64,000 bases of DNA from Oceanicoccus sp. (GCF_029238675.1 NZ_JAQWFR010000022.1:49195-113194); one strand, 5' to 3'. Positions 47,689 through 56,017 are shown, counted from the first letter of the stretch. The notes: generated from the sequence alone by a model not told the origin. Numbers and translations: made by a program.

Positions 47689-48288
47689 ATGATTGCAAAT
47701 ATGCTGGGCCTGTTATTCAGGCCAAAAACACAATGGCAACGTATTGCCGAGAAGGATCAGTTTTCCTTCTTTTCTGCCTTTTTTTATACCGCTATTTTGG
47801 CGGCTATTCCTGCCTATGCATGGTTTTACGGCACGACTAAAATCGGCTGGAGCGTGGGTGATGGCGACACCATTAGAATGACTGCTGATAGCGCGGCGGT
47901 GATTGTTGGTCTGTTTTATTTCACTATGGTGGCTTCGGTTTGTGTGATCGGTTATATGATTCACTGGATGTCTCATACCTATGGTACGGATTCCAGCACA
48001 GTCAAAGGCATTGCTGTTGCCGGTTTTTCTGCCACACCCTTATTTATTGCCGGTGCGATTGGTTTTGTACCTGTCTTCTGGGTAGCCTTATTAATTGGTG
48101 TGTCGGCGGTTAGTTATGCGGTGTATTTATTGTATCTCGGTATTCCGGTTGTGATGGGTATTCCACAGGAGCGGGGCTTTTTATTTTCCAGTGCAGTGAT
48201 TGCTTTTTGCCTGGTGATTTTAATGGCCATTATGGGCGGTACGGTGATTATGTGGGATATGGGTGCGGCACCTAGCTTTACGGATTAA
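47689..48288 (+). CDS. Yip1-domain integral membrane protein
   Basis: The 199-residue product starts with the typical MLGLLFRPKTQWQRI motif of bacterial Yip1/DUF1282 proteins and has about five membrane helices. Its role is not known. GAGGAG precedes the ATG. It lies 59 bases after the TauE/SafE gene and may be in the same transcript. Confidence 0.8.
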   Translation: MIANMLGLLFRPKTQWQRIAEKDQFSFFSAFFYTAILAAIPAYAWFYGTTKIGWSVGDGDTIRMTADSAAVIVGLFYFTMVASVCVIGYMIHWMSHTYGTDSSTVKGIAVAGFSATPLFIAGAIGFVPVFWVALLIGVSAVSYAVYLLYLGIPVVMGIPQERGFLFSSAVIAFCLVILMAIMGGTVIMWDMGAAPSFTD

Positions 48289-48309
48289 TCAAGCATCGTC
48301 ATTGGTTAT

Positions 48310-48645
48310 TTATTTAATGGTCAAAAAGGGCACGATAGAGATATAAGCAATGGCTGCTATCGCTATGACAATCAGCAGGTGTTGCAGCGGGGCTTGTTTA
48401 AAACGTGCGCTGAAGGGCAGTGGTGGCTCCCGATCCTGTAATTGTCTTTGCTGCTGGTACTGCGCCAGTAGTTCTTTACTTCGCTCGAGTTGTTCTTTAT
48501 CCCTCAGCCATAGTGCTGCCACTGAAATTCCCCAGCGTCCAGCATCGGTTTCATAGTAGCCAATATGGTGCTCGTCTAATAACTCCCTTACTTCTTGAGC
48601 TTCTTCATCGCTAACGCCGTTAAGTTTAAAAAGCAGTATTGACAT
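48310..48645 (-). CDS. DUF6164 family protein
   Basis: The 111-residue product has an N-terminal soluble domain starting SILLFKLNGVSDEEA, with YYETDAGRWG near residue 30, a Gln/Glu-rich helix, and one C-terminal membrane helix. This is the DUF6164 pattern, of unknown function. The gene converges on the Yip1 gene. Confidence 0.72.
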   Translation of the reverse strand: MSILLFKLNGVSDEEAQEVRELLDEHHIGYYETDAGRWGISVAALWLRDKEQLERSKELLAQYQQQRQLQDREPPLPFSARFKQAPLQHLLIVIAIAAIAYISIVPFLTIK

Positions 48646-48649
48646 AGTT

Positions 48650-48675
48650 TGGTTTCAGGGTCTGGTTTCAGGGTC
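48650..48675 (-). repeat. 13-bp tandem duplication upstream of the DUF6164 gene
   Basis: TGGTTTCAGGGTC is repeated twice without mismatch, beginning five bases before the DUF6164 start codon (minus strand). Confidence 0.92.
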
Positions 48676-48739
48676 GGAGGTTGTTAGCGCTATGATAAAC
48701 CCTTTATATCTAAAGAACAGAAAAAGAACGCCACAAATA

Positions 48740-48768
48740 CCGCCATTCCCGGAATGACGGCCCTTTTT
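48740..48768 (+). terminator. REP-like short hairpin (copy F) with T-run
   Basis: CCGCCATTCC and GGAATGACGG form a ten-base stem with one mismatch around a single central C, followed by CCC and eight Ts. The stem sequence matches the edge hairpin of the REP-like family, but here it has terminator shape. It lies in the 229-bp gap between the divergent DUF6164 and PilZ genes. Confidence 0.55.
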
Positions 48769-48874
48769 TTTGGGGTTGTGGCCTTTGCCAAAATCACCAC
48801 TTCCCCTAGCGATTCCCCACTAATCAAGGTATCGTAAGCACTTCAAAACCACCCCAAAAAATACAGGTTTTCTG

Positions 48875-49138
48875 ATGCACGAGCAACGCCGATATATGCG
48901 TGATAGTAGCCGGACGCAGATAGAAATAAGCCACCCCAGCTTTGGTATGATCGAGCTAAAAGCCAGGGATTTATCCGACGGCGGTGTGTTCGTTATGTTG
49001 GGTAGCCACATCGCTCCGCCAGTGGGTACCGTGGTTAAAGCGCGGATCAAACGCCATACCGGAATTATTAATCAAGACCCTATTGATATGCAGGTTGTTC
49101 ACCACCAGTCTGGCGGTATGGGCTTGATGTTTGTTTAA
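48875..49138 (+). CDS. PilZ-domain protein, probable cyclic-di-GMP receptor
   Basis: The 87-residue product is a single PilZ domain. It has the N-terminal Arg motif RRYMR (residues 5-9) and DLSDGG near residue 31, corresponding to the RxxxR and DxSxxG motifs that bind cyclic-di-GMP. It is 38 bases upstream of the cyclase homologue and on the same strand, so they are likely co-transcribed. Which output it controls cannot be told from the sequence. Confidence 0.82.
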   Translation: MHEQRRYMRDSSRTQIEISHPSFGMIELKARDLSDGGVFVMLGSHIAPPVGTVVKARIKRHTGIINQDPIDMQVVHHQSGGMGLMFV

Positions 49139-49176
49139 GATGCGTAGTACTGACGATAAAAAATGTAAGTTAAAAC

Positions 49177-50442
49177 ATGCTTGATGATAATAATAACCAA
49201 TCCGAACAGGGTTTGAATCACCTCGATAAGCTGCTAAAACAGCATTGGAACCTTGGTCAGAATATTTTGCTTTGCTGGTGTTTGGACTCGCAGGGGATTC
49301 TGGTACTGCCCGCACCGCATTATTTTCTGGGACGCTTTTCCGCAAGCCTTGGTGATTGTGCTCCCGTTGATCGATTAGATGCACTTAATGGCAGCTTTAT
49401 TCGCGAGCTTATTTCCGGCACTCGTTTATTATCCGCTGAAGATTTTGATGGCGCGGTTAGCCGTTTAAGACTTGAACCAGTTAGGGTGAAACTGCCTTCG
49501 CCGCTATCGGCAACACCTGAAAATATCGCAGCGGTGGATGGCTTGATCCAGCGCTATAGCATTAACTATGTAAAAAGCCGCGCGGTACTACTGTTTGATA
49601 TCGTCGATTTTTCTTTGGTCTCTTCTTTCGAGCAAACCAGCCAGCTTAATAGCTTGTCCTATTCATTAAACTCCGCCCATAGTAAATTGCTTGAGCAAAA
49701 TATTGATATTAACTTTTCCCGTACTACCACCGGTGATGGTTACTATGTTTGGCACCAGCACGATACTCCTCGTGCCAATCTGGAATTATTCGAGTTTATG
49801 ATTTTGGTGGTTGCGGACAATGCGCTGGCGCAATTGGCGGCAGCCGGTGCCAGCAGTGGGCAGGTGGTGCCAAAAATTCGCACTGGTTTTCATATTGGTA
49901 GCCATTTTGAGTTCTTTCAGGTGGAAGGGCTAAATCCGGGAATGAATTGTTTTATTGTGGGTGATGTCACGATTGAGTTGGCCAGAATGCTCGATTTAGC
50001 GGGCTCCGGCCAGATATTTATCGGTGATTTTGATACCGTGGTGCCCACCTCCAGCCGCGAAGAAGCTTATTTGATAGCGGCTGATAGCCAGCGCTTTGTT
50101 GAGCGAGCCGTTAAGCAAATGGCGGGATTAAAAGGGGTAAGCCTGTCGGATGAAACCATTGAGAGTATTCACTGCTTTTTATCCGGTGAATCCGGGGCTT
50201 GCGGTGGCCAGACGGTGCGGCGTTTTCGGATTACAGATAAACATGGCCGCACGCGCAACGTCTATAATCTAAGAATCAATATTCGCACCGCTAACAGGCC
50301 CGTTATGCTCGGATTACACGACAGTGAATTACCTGGTAAACATGCCCGTCGCAAGGCGGATGGAAGCAGACAGCAAAGAAAGAAAGCCTTCCAGGGTTTG
50401 CGTTCTAAACCGAGTGCTTCTATTGCTGTATTTGAAGACTAA
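49177..50442 (+). CDS. Class III nucleotidyl cyclase homologue, possibly altered active site
   Basis: Residues about 130-310 of 421 form a class III cyclase homology domain. The metal-binding Asp141 (FDIVDFS) and Asp187 (TTGDG) are present, and VGDVTIELARM (261-271) aligns with the GDxVNxAAR motif. There the transition-state Asn is Ile266 while Arg270 is kept. The N-terminal 130 residues are unrecognised and the tail is Lys/Arg-rich. It may be a weak cyclase or a nucleotide sensor. An HD phosphodiesterase gene follows 42 bases later. Confidence 0.7.
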   Translation: MLDDNNNQSEQGLNHLDKLLKQHWNLGQNILLCWCLDSQGILVLPAPHYFLGRFSASLGDCAPVDRLDALNGSFIRELISGTRLLSAEDFDGAVSRLRLEPVRVKLPSPLSATPENIAAVDGLIQRYSINYVKSRAVLLFDIVDFSLVSSFEQTSQLNSLSYSLNSAHSKLLEQNIDINFSRTTTGDGYYVWHQHDTPRANLELFEFMILVVADNALAQLAAAGASSGQVVPKIRTGFHIGSHFEFFQVEGLNPGMNCFIVGDVTIELARMLDLAGSGQIFIGDFDTVVPTSSREEAYLIAADSQRFVERAVKQMAGLKGVSLSDETIESIHCFLSGESGACGGQTVRRFRITDKHGRTRNVYNLRINIRTANRPVMLGLHDSELPGKHARRKADGSRQQRKKAFQGLRSKPSASIAVFED

Positions 50443-50484
50443 CCATGGCCAATCAATAAATAGCTAAATCAGGAACCTAACGGT

Positions 50485-51408
50485 ATGCCTCAATCTCGTC
50501 TAACGATGGATGTTAGCGGTTCAATTGATGTAACTGACCCCGCGATGGTCAGTAATGCTGTGTTGGCTATATTCCAACGCCGTTATCCCGGTTTTGACTT
50601 CAGTTTAATTGAACGCCTATATAAAGATTTTGCTGCCTTGTATCGCGGTGAGCTTGAAGGCTTTTTTGCCTGTGATACCGGTTACCACGATATCCAACAT
50701 GTATTGGACGTAAGCCTGGCCATGGCCAGGCTTATTGATGGCTATGATGCCAGTCAGCCCGAAGTTGATCAGTTGGGGCCAGAGCTTGCTCTTATCGGTT
50801 TGATTGTCGTTTTATTTCATGACTCAGGTTATATCCGCCGCAAAGGCGAAACAGGTATTCAGCACGGCGCAGAATATACCAAGGTTCATGTTAGCCGCAG
50901 TGCGCAGTTTATGGCGGAGTATTTGCCCAGCGTCAATCGCGGGGATATTGTGGAGCTAACCGGCAAGCTGGTGCACTTTACCGGCTATGAGTTTAGCCCG
51001 GATCAAATTGAATTGGACAATGACAAGCAGCGCGTTGTTGGTAGCATGGCCGGCACCGCTGATGTGATTGCGCAGATGGCAGACCCTGCCTATTTGGAAA
51101 AATGCCGCGACCATTTATATCCGGAATTCCAGCTAGGCGGTATGACCCGTCAGCAATTAGACGATGGTACTGAACAGGTGGTTTATGCTTCCGCTGAAGA
51201 CCTGTTGTTAAAAACCCCAAGCTTTATTAAAAGTACCATTACCCAAAGGTTGGATGGCCATTTTAAGGGTTTGTATCATTATGTAGCCCCGCACTTTGGT
51301 GGCCGCAATTTATATATGGAAGCGCTGGAAAATAACTGCCGCCATTTGGAAACATTAATTGCTGAAAATGATTTGTCGCTATTAAGCGGCGCTTCATTAA
51401 GGCCTTAG
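50485..51408 (+). CDS. HD-domain phosphodiesterase, class I PDE-like
   Basis: The 307-residue protein has GYHDIQHVLDV (His68, His72) and FHDSGY (His112-Asp113), the metal motifs of HD phosphodiesterases, arranged as in eukaryotic-type cyclic nucleotide PDEs. Further His residues lie at QHGAEYTKVH and LVHFTGYEF. It probably hydrolyses a cyclic nucleotide. Its place right after a cyclase homologue suggests a make-and-break pair. It ends seven bases before rsmJ. Confidence 0.75.
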   Translation: MPQSRLTMDVSGSIDVTDPAMVSNAVLAIFQRRYPGFDFSLIERLYKDFAALYRGELEGFFACDTGYHDIQHVLDVSLAMARLIDGYDASQPEVDQLGPELALIGLIVVLFHDSGYIRRKGETGIQHGAEYTKVHVSRSAQFMAEYLPSVNRGDIVELTGKLVHFTGYEFSPDQIELDNDKQRVVGSMAGTADVIAQMADPAYLEKCRDHLYPEFQLGGMTRQQLDDGTEQVVYASAEDLLLKTPSFIKSTITQRLDGHFKGLYHYVAPHFGGRNLYMEALENNCRHLETLIAENDLSLLSGASLRP

Positions 51409-51415
51409 TCAGCCC

Positions 51416-52189
51416 GTGTCTATTGGAGAGTTAGCGGTTCAGGGCGGTGCGGAATATTCCCGACAGCTTGCTGACCAACTGCAATTGCCTCTGGTCGATA
51501 AGACTACCGCTGAACATTTCCCCTATGTATTACGTTATACCGAAAAAGGTTTGGCGATTGCCCAAACCGGGCGAAAGGCTGCCGGTCCGGTGGTTGTTGA
51601 CTTTGCCGGTGGCGGGTCGGCCCATCGTCGCCAGCAAGGTGGCGGTGAATTAATTGTAAAAGCGGTAGCCGGTGATAAAAAGAATCGCCCAAGCGTATTG
51701 GACGCAACGGCAGGTTTGGGCCGAGATAGTTTTGTGCTGGCCAGTTGGGGTTATCCCGTGACGCTTTGTGAACGTTCACCCATTGTAGCTGCGGTATTAA
51801 ATGATGGGCTGGAGCGTGCTCGTTATTCCGATGACAGCGAGTTGTTGGCCATTATGGCGCGGATGAAACTGGAAACAATGGACGCCATCACTTATATGCA
51901 AACACTGACTGAAGCAACAGCGCCGGATGCTATTGTGATTGACCCTATGTTTCCCGCCTCGAAAAAATCCGCGCTGGTAAAAAAAGAGATGCAGGCCTTT
52001 CATCATGTGGTGGGTGCCGACCCGGATAGCGCCAGCTTGCTGGACCAGGCGCTGGTAACAGCAAGGCACCGTGTTATAGTAAAACGCCCTAAAAAAGCAG
52101 AGTACCTTGCGGGCATAAAGCCTAATTTTTCTGTTGAAGGAAAAGCCATACGCTTCGATATCTATAGCTTAAGGGCTTATGGCAAATAG
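51416..52189 (+). CDS. rsmJ: 16S rRNA m2G1516 methyltransferase RsmJ
   Basis: RsmJ N2-methylates G1516 of 16S rRNA. The 257-residue product has the family motifs VVDFAGGGSAHRRQQGGGE near residue 60, LDATAGLGRDSFVLA near 90 (SAM-binding loop) and IDPMFP near 177 (catalytic loop). The start is GTG. It lies seven bases after the PDE gene, so it shares that transcript, although its function is unrelated. Confidence 0.93.
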   Translation: MSIGELAVQGGAEYSRQLADQLQLPLVDKTTAEHFPYVLRYTEKGLAIAQTGRKAAGPVVVDFAGGGSAHRRQQGGGELIVKAVAGDKKNRPSVLDATAGLGRDSFVLASWGYPVTLCERSPIVAAVLNDGLERARYSDDSELLAIMARMKLETMDAITYMQTLTEATAPDAIVIDPMFPASKKSALVKKEMQAFHHVVGADPDSASLLDQALVTARHRVIVKRPKKAEYLAGIKPNFSVEGKAIRFDIYSLRAYGK

Positions 52190-52207
52190 CTTGAAGACAA
52201 AACTTAC

Positions 52208-52259
52208 TGGGTTCCCACCGTAGCTTGCCCTCGAGGTTTTAGTCGGGGGCGGGAATGAC
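52208..52259 (-). repeat. REP-like element, variant subfamily, copy G
   Basis: Read on the minus strand it begins GTCATTCCCGCCCCCGAC, continues with a CTCGAGGGCAAGCTACGG stretch and ends GGGAACCCA. This matches the distinctive inside of copy C rather than the 101-bp family. It follows rsmJ. Confidence 0.8.
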
Positions 52260-52321
52260 GGGGTGGGGGGGGTAGATGCCCGGCAGTACCTGCTGAATAA
52301 GAATATCAGAGAGATGAAATA

Positions 52322-52963
52322 ATGGCTCAAATACTCTGTTTATTGCTCTTGATATGCCCGCTCACCCTGGCTGCTGAGGAGCGGTTGTGGGTGGCGAATT
52401 TCGCGGTTGATGGCCAGGGTATTAAAGCCTTTAAACAAAAAGGCTTTGTCGGCAGAACGGAGTATCAAGTCGTGACTCTGGATAACCGGCCGGTGCTCAG
52501 GGCAAAGAGTGCCAGAAATGCATCGGCCCTGTATCGAGAGATGGATATCAACCTGTTGCTAACGCCTTTTTTAAGCTGGCAGTGGCGGGTTGAGAACACC
52601 TTGTCGATCCCTGATCAGCGCATCAAAGATGGAGATGACTTTCCTGCCCGGGTTTATGTGGTGGTCAAACAAGGCTTTTTCCCCTGGCAGACCAAGGCGC
52701 TGAATTATGTTTGGTCAAACAATAAAGAGAGTGAACCGTTTTGGGCCAATCCTTTTACTACCAAGGCGGCAATGATTCCGGTGAGGGCGGGGAGAGATGG
52801 CTTGGGTCAGTGGCATACTGAGCGAGTTAATGTGGCGGATGATTTTTACCGGGTTTTCGGTGAACGAATCGAGGCGGCTCACGGGGTGGCCATTATGTCC
52901 GATACAGATAATAGCGGTGGCAGCGCCACCGCCTATTTTGGTGATATTTTTTTTAGCCAGTAG
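52322..52963 (+). CDS. DUF3047 family exported protein
   Basis: The 213-residue product has a signal peptide of about 18 residues (cleaved near LAA-EE) and a DUF3047-type domain with LSWQWRVE, DGDDFPARVYVVV and MSDTDNSGG...AYFGDI segments. The family is predicted to be periplasmic and to have a jelly-roll-like fold, but its role is unknown. It stands alone between rsmJ and the nitroreductase gene. Confidence 0.8.
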   Translation: MAQILCLLLLICPLTLAAEERLWVANFAVDGQGIKAFKQKGFVGRTEYQVVTLDNRPVLRAKSARNASALYREMDINLLLTPFLSWQWRVENTLSIPDQRIKDGDDFPARVYVVVKQGFFPWQTKALNYVWSNNKESEPFWANPFTTKAAMIPVRAGRDGLGQWHTERVNVADDFYRVFGERIEAAHGVAIMSDTDNSGGSATAYFGDIFFSQ

Positions 52964-53012
52964 GTCGTTGTAGTATCAGGCTGCTACCGCCAACGAGTCA
53001 CATCAAATCAAG

Positions 53013-53684
53013 CTAAAAACCATGGTATTTCACAAAGCTATCATTTTCAGCGCGTGTTGAACGCACGTGGTTGGCGGCGAAACTTTCATCGGGGTAACCC
53101 ATTGCAATACAGATCATAATATTCTGGTCATCGGGAATTTTGGCATGTTCGCGGACAACATCAGACTGCATAATACCTTGACCATTAATGACGCAACCTA
53201 TGCCTCGCTCCCAAGCGGCAAGAACAATACCGTAAGCCAGTGACCCCAGGCCAAACTGAGTAATCGCTGCCGGCTCGAGATACTTATCATAGGTGAGAAC
53301 CAGTGAGACTGGGGCATCAAATTGGCGAAAACCCCTTAGCATCCAATCCATGCGCTTTTCTTTGTCGTCGCGCTCAATACCCATTGCCTCGAATAGCTGA
53401 ATAGCGACATCAACTTGATTTTTCCGATGCCCTCCCTCGTAGTCTTCCTTGTAGGGAAAATCCCGGACATGGGGCTTTCCTGCCAGGGTGTTGTTGGTAT
53501 TGCCTTCACGAATTTTGTCCAACACTTCACCAGCTACGGCATGGATATGCCAGGTTTGGGTGTTGTAGGAAGTTGGCGCCCACTTAGCGGTATTGATAAT
53601 CTCATCAACGAGCTCTTTTGGGACAGGTTTATCCTGGAAGCCGCGAGTACTTTTTCGCGACTGGGAAAATTGGGTGAAATTCAT
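53013..53684 (-). CDS. Nitroreductase family FMN oxidoreductase
   Basis: The 223-residue protein has the family's SRKSTRGFQDKPVP opening that binds the FMN phosphate, WAPTSYNTQTWH near residue 36, and GLGSLAYGIVLAAWERGIG near 146. Such enzymes reduce nitro compounds or quinones with NAD(P)H; the natural substrate is not shown. It appears to be a single-gene transcript. Confidence 0.9.
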   Translation of the reverse strand: MNFTQFSQSRKSTRGFQDKPVPKELVDEIINTAKWAPTSYNTQTWHIHAVAGEVLDKIREGNTNNTLAGKPHVRDFPYKEDYEGGHRKNQVDVAIQLFEAMGIERDDKEKRMDWMLRGFRQFDAPVSLVLTYDKYLEPAAITQFGLGSLAYGIVLAAWERGIGCVINGQGIMQSDVVREHAKIPDDQNIMICIAMGYPDESFAANHVRSTRAENDSFVKYHGF

Positions 53685-53778
53685 GAATCATCCTTAAAAT
53701 AGCGGTTTTTGATTGTGGTAGTGTTTTTATCATAACTTATAAGTTATCTGGTTTATTAGAGTTAATTCGTTACCATCT

Positions 53779-55407
53779 TCAATTTTCCCAGATTACCGTT
53801 TCGTATTCCCCATCAGGAATTTTGTCTATCGTATAATCGATTACATTTGCACCTTCCACTAACGGGGGCCATAGAGATTCGATCATTTGATCATCGATTG
53901 AATAGAGCACCTTGCGAAGCTGGTTTAGTTTCTCAGGATTTAATACAGAAAGATCTCGCTGTTCGGTTGGATCCTCATTCAGATTAAAAAGCCAGGTTTT
54001 ACCGCTTTGTTCAAGTAGTTGCAGTTTCCAGCCATCTTGTAGCACGCTTTTATAACCCCCACTCCTCCAGAAGAGCGGCCTGTCTAATGACGGCTGTTGC
54101 GGGTCAAGCGCCACTTTAAGAATGTCCTTACCGTCGATGATGCGATCATCAGGTAGCGCAATGCCGGCTGCGGCAAGCACTGTTGAAAAAATATCAATAT
54201 GTGCCACCGGCGAGTCATATTGGCTGCCAGCTGCTATCTTTTTTGGCCACTTGATAAAATACGGTGTATGAATCCCGCCCTCAAAAAAGGTCATTTTCCA
54301 ACCCCGGTAAGGTTTATTTAGATCGGGAAGACCGACGTAGCCAGCTCCGCCATTGTCGGATGTAAAAATAACCACCGTATTGTCCGAGAGGCCATTCTCC
54401 TCAAGCGAGGCTAACACCTGACCAATGCCGCGGTCGAGGCCGCGTATCATCCCGGCATAAGTCCGCTCAGTATGGTCTTCAATATGGTTTAAGGCGTCAT
54501 AGTCGTGCTTTTCAGACTGCAGTGGTGTATGCGGCGCGTTGTAAGCCAGATACATAAAAAATGGTCTATCACGATTTGCTGCAATCGCCCTGGTCGCCTC
54601 GCGACTAATGTAATCTGTTAGGTGTGAGTCAGGTTTAAATCGATCACTTTTATTAAATCTCACAGCGTAACTAAGATTTGGCCAAAGAAACTTGTCAATC
54701 GGATCAAAGTCCTGCTTTGAGTTAACGACATTTGGATCATCCTGCTCCATAAACAATGCTGCACCCGCGTGGAAACCCAGAAACTCATCAAACCCCTGAT
54801 CATTCGGTGTCATACCTTCATCAGAGCCAAGATGCCATTTCCCTAGCGCTATAGAGTGATAATTTTTTTCTTTGAGTGCTTCAGCTAAGGTCAGCTCACT
54901 GCCTGGCAAGCCCAGAGAGTTGTAGGATGGATAGTTCTCCAGATTTTCTTCTATAAAGGCGTCACCGGCCGTCAGCTTCATAAACGGTGCCGAGGCAGGT
55001 GTAAATTCAAATCCGGCTCGGGTGGGATAACGGCCGGTGAGTAATGCTGCACGAGAGGGAGCACAGGTTGCGTTGCCGCTGTAACCGTTGGTGAATTGAA
55101 TCCCCTGCTTCGCAATCGAATCAATCTGTGGTGTCGGTACGCTGCCATCGCCTATACCACCGCCATAGTAGGTAATATCATTGAAGCCAAGATCATCAAC
55201 AACAATCAGTACGATATTGGGAAGCTTATCAACGTCGTCACCTTCTGACGGTGACTTGCCGGGTGCTTGCTCCCAGGACACTGGCTGGTTTTCTCCAATA
55301 GGGCTAATAAATTCAGAGACAATCCCCGGCAGGTAATACCAATACTGTGAAAACAGATAACCGCCAACTACGCTTAGGCTAAACAGGCCAATGATTACTT
55401 TCTTCAT
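53779..55407 (-). CDS. Membrane-anchored sulfatase (arylsulfatase family)
   Basis: The 542-residue product has an N-terminal hydrophobic segment (residues 4-20) for export or anchoring. The sulfatase domain has metal-binding Asp71-Asp72, the formylglycine motif CAPSRAALLTGRYPTR with Cys115, GKWHLG near residue 190 and FTSDNGG near 350. It should remove sulfate esters, for example from algal polysaccharides. No maturase gene for Cys-to-formylglycine conversion is seen nearby. Its upstream region carries two 14-bp direct repeats. Confidence 0.92.
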   Translation of the reverse strand: MKKVIIGLFSLSVVGGYLFSQYWYYLPGIVSEFISPIGENQPVSWEQAPGKSPSEGDDVDKLPNIVLIVVDDLGFNDITYYGGGIGDGSVPTPQIDSIAKQGIQFTNGYSGNATCAPSRAALLTGRYPTRAGFEFTPASAPFMKLTAGDAFIEENLENYPSYNSLGLPGSELTLAEALKEKNYHSIALGKWHLGSDEGMTPNDQGFDEFLGFHAGAALFMEQDDPNVVNSKQDFDPIDKFLWPNLSYAVRFNKSDRFKPDSHLTDYISREATRAIAANRDRPFFMYLAYNAPHTPLQSEKHDYDALNHIEDHTERTYAGMIRGLDRGIGQVLASLEENGLSDNTVVIFTSDNGGAGYVGLPDLNKPYRGWKMTFFEGGIHTPYFIKWPKKIAAGSQYDSPVAHIDIFSTVLAAAGIALPDDRIIDGKDILKVALDPQQPSLDRPLFWRSGGYKSVLQDGWKLQLLEQSGKTWLFNLNEDPTEQRDLSVLNPEKLNQLRKVLYSIDDQMIESLWPPLVEGANVIDYTIDKIPDGEYETVIWEN

Positions 55408-55483
55408 TATTTTTATTCAATAGCTTCCAGGTAGGGTAAAAAGTATGGGGAAGTTTACTGGAAGAGGGGGGTTACCAGTTGTT

Positions 55484-55518
55484 ATATGTGGCAATTTAAT
55501 TGTAATATCTGGCAATTT
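55484..55518 (-). promoter_or_regulatory. Two 14-bp direct repeats upstream of the sulfatase gene
   Basis: ATATGTGGCAATTT (55484-55497) and ATATCTGGCAATTT (55505-55518) differ at one base and have a 21-bp period, two helical turns. They start 77 bases before the sulfatase ATG. This fits a binding site for a dimeric regulator, not identified. Confidence 0.5.
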
Positions 55519-55571
55519 TCTCTGTGACCCTTTCCTATAACTAAAACCTTATATTCTTTTTTCTTATTTAC

Positions 55572-55599
55572 TTGGCAGTTTCTAAAACTCTTCTATACT
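55572..55599 (+). promoter_or_regulatory. Strong sigma-70 promoter of the candidate RNA
   Basis: TTGGCA (55572-55577) and TATACT (55594-55599) are separated by 16 bases. Transcription should begin near 55606. No coding frame with a ribosome site follows before the terminator at 55864. Confidence 0.68.
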
Positions 55600-55605
55600 A
55601 AGGTA

Positions 55606-55890
55606 GACCAACTTTTTAGAAGTGCACTAAGTGATCGGGTTGATTAAGTTGATTAGTGGTGCGCTACATACATTTCTTTTGGTGATTGCGTCCTCTGTGC
55701 AGAGCAGAGTTTCACGTTGTAGCCGGTCAAAATATTCGTTGTAGTAGAAGCTGTAGCAGGCGTTGTAGTCGTAAGTATTAAGTCGACAGCCATGTGCCAG
55801 ACGTATGGCCTTGTCGCAGAATCTCGAGGGAGAGCACGTAAGATTTATCTACGTGCATTTTTGGGGCGGGCCTTGTGCCCGCCCTTTTTT
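55606..55890 (+). ncRNA. Candidate small RNA of about 285 nt, family unknown
   Basis: A strong promoter upstream, a strong intrinsic terminator downstream and no supported coding frame suggest a noncoding RNA. It contains a repeated GTTGTAG sequence (three copies near 55715-55770), a hairpin at 55834-55856 and the terminal GC-rich hairpin. I do not recognise 6S RNA, tmRNA, RNase P RNA, SRP RNA or a GGA-rich CsrB-type RNA in it. It could also be a long leader. The 610-bp gap 55408-56017 otherwise holds only the sulfatase repeats. Confidence 0.5.
55864..55890 (+). terminator. Rho-independent terminator of the candidate RNA
   Basis: GGGCGGGC and GCCCGCCC form a perfect eight-base stem with a five-base loop, followed by six Ts. 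Another hairpin (GCACGTA/TACGTGC, 55834-55856) with a short T-run stands just before it. Confidence 0.9.
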
Positions 55891-56017
55891 ATTGCCTGTC
55901 ATAAACCTTCCTGGTCATCATCTTGTTGCGCTTTAGGCGCACTTATGGTCTTATTGCGCGGCTCTGAAAAGGGCTCAATATGCAATGTGTTTCAATTTAA
56001 TGTAGAAAGGAAAAATC

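Noticed and set aside
53415..53702. 95-residue + strand frame over the nitroreductase gene
   Set aside because: It is an antisense shadow of a well-supported nitroreductase gene.
55606..55890. 6S RNA, tmRNA, RNase P RNA or CsrB-type RNA
   Set aside because: The characteristic conserved segments of these RNAs, including repeated GGA loops for the CsrB type, are not seen.
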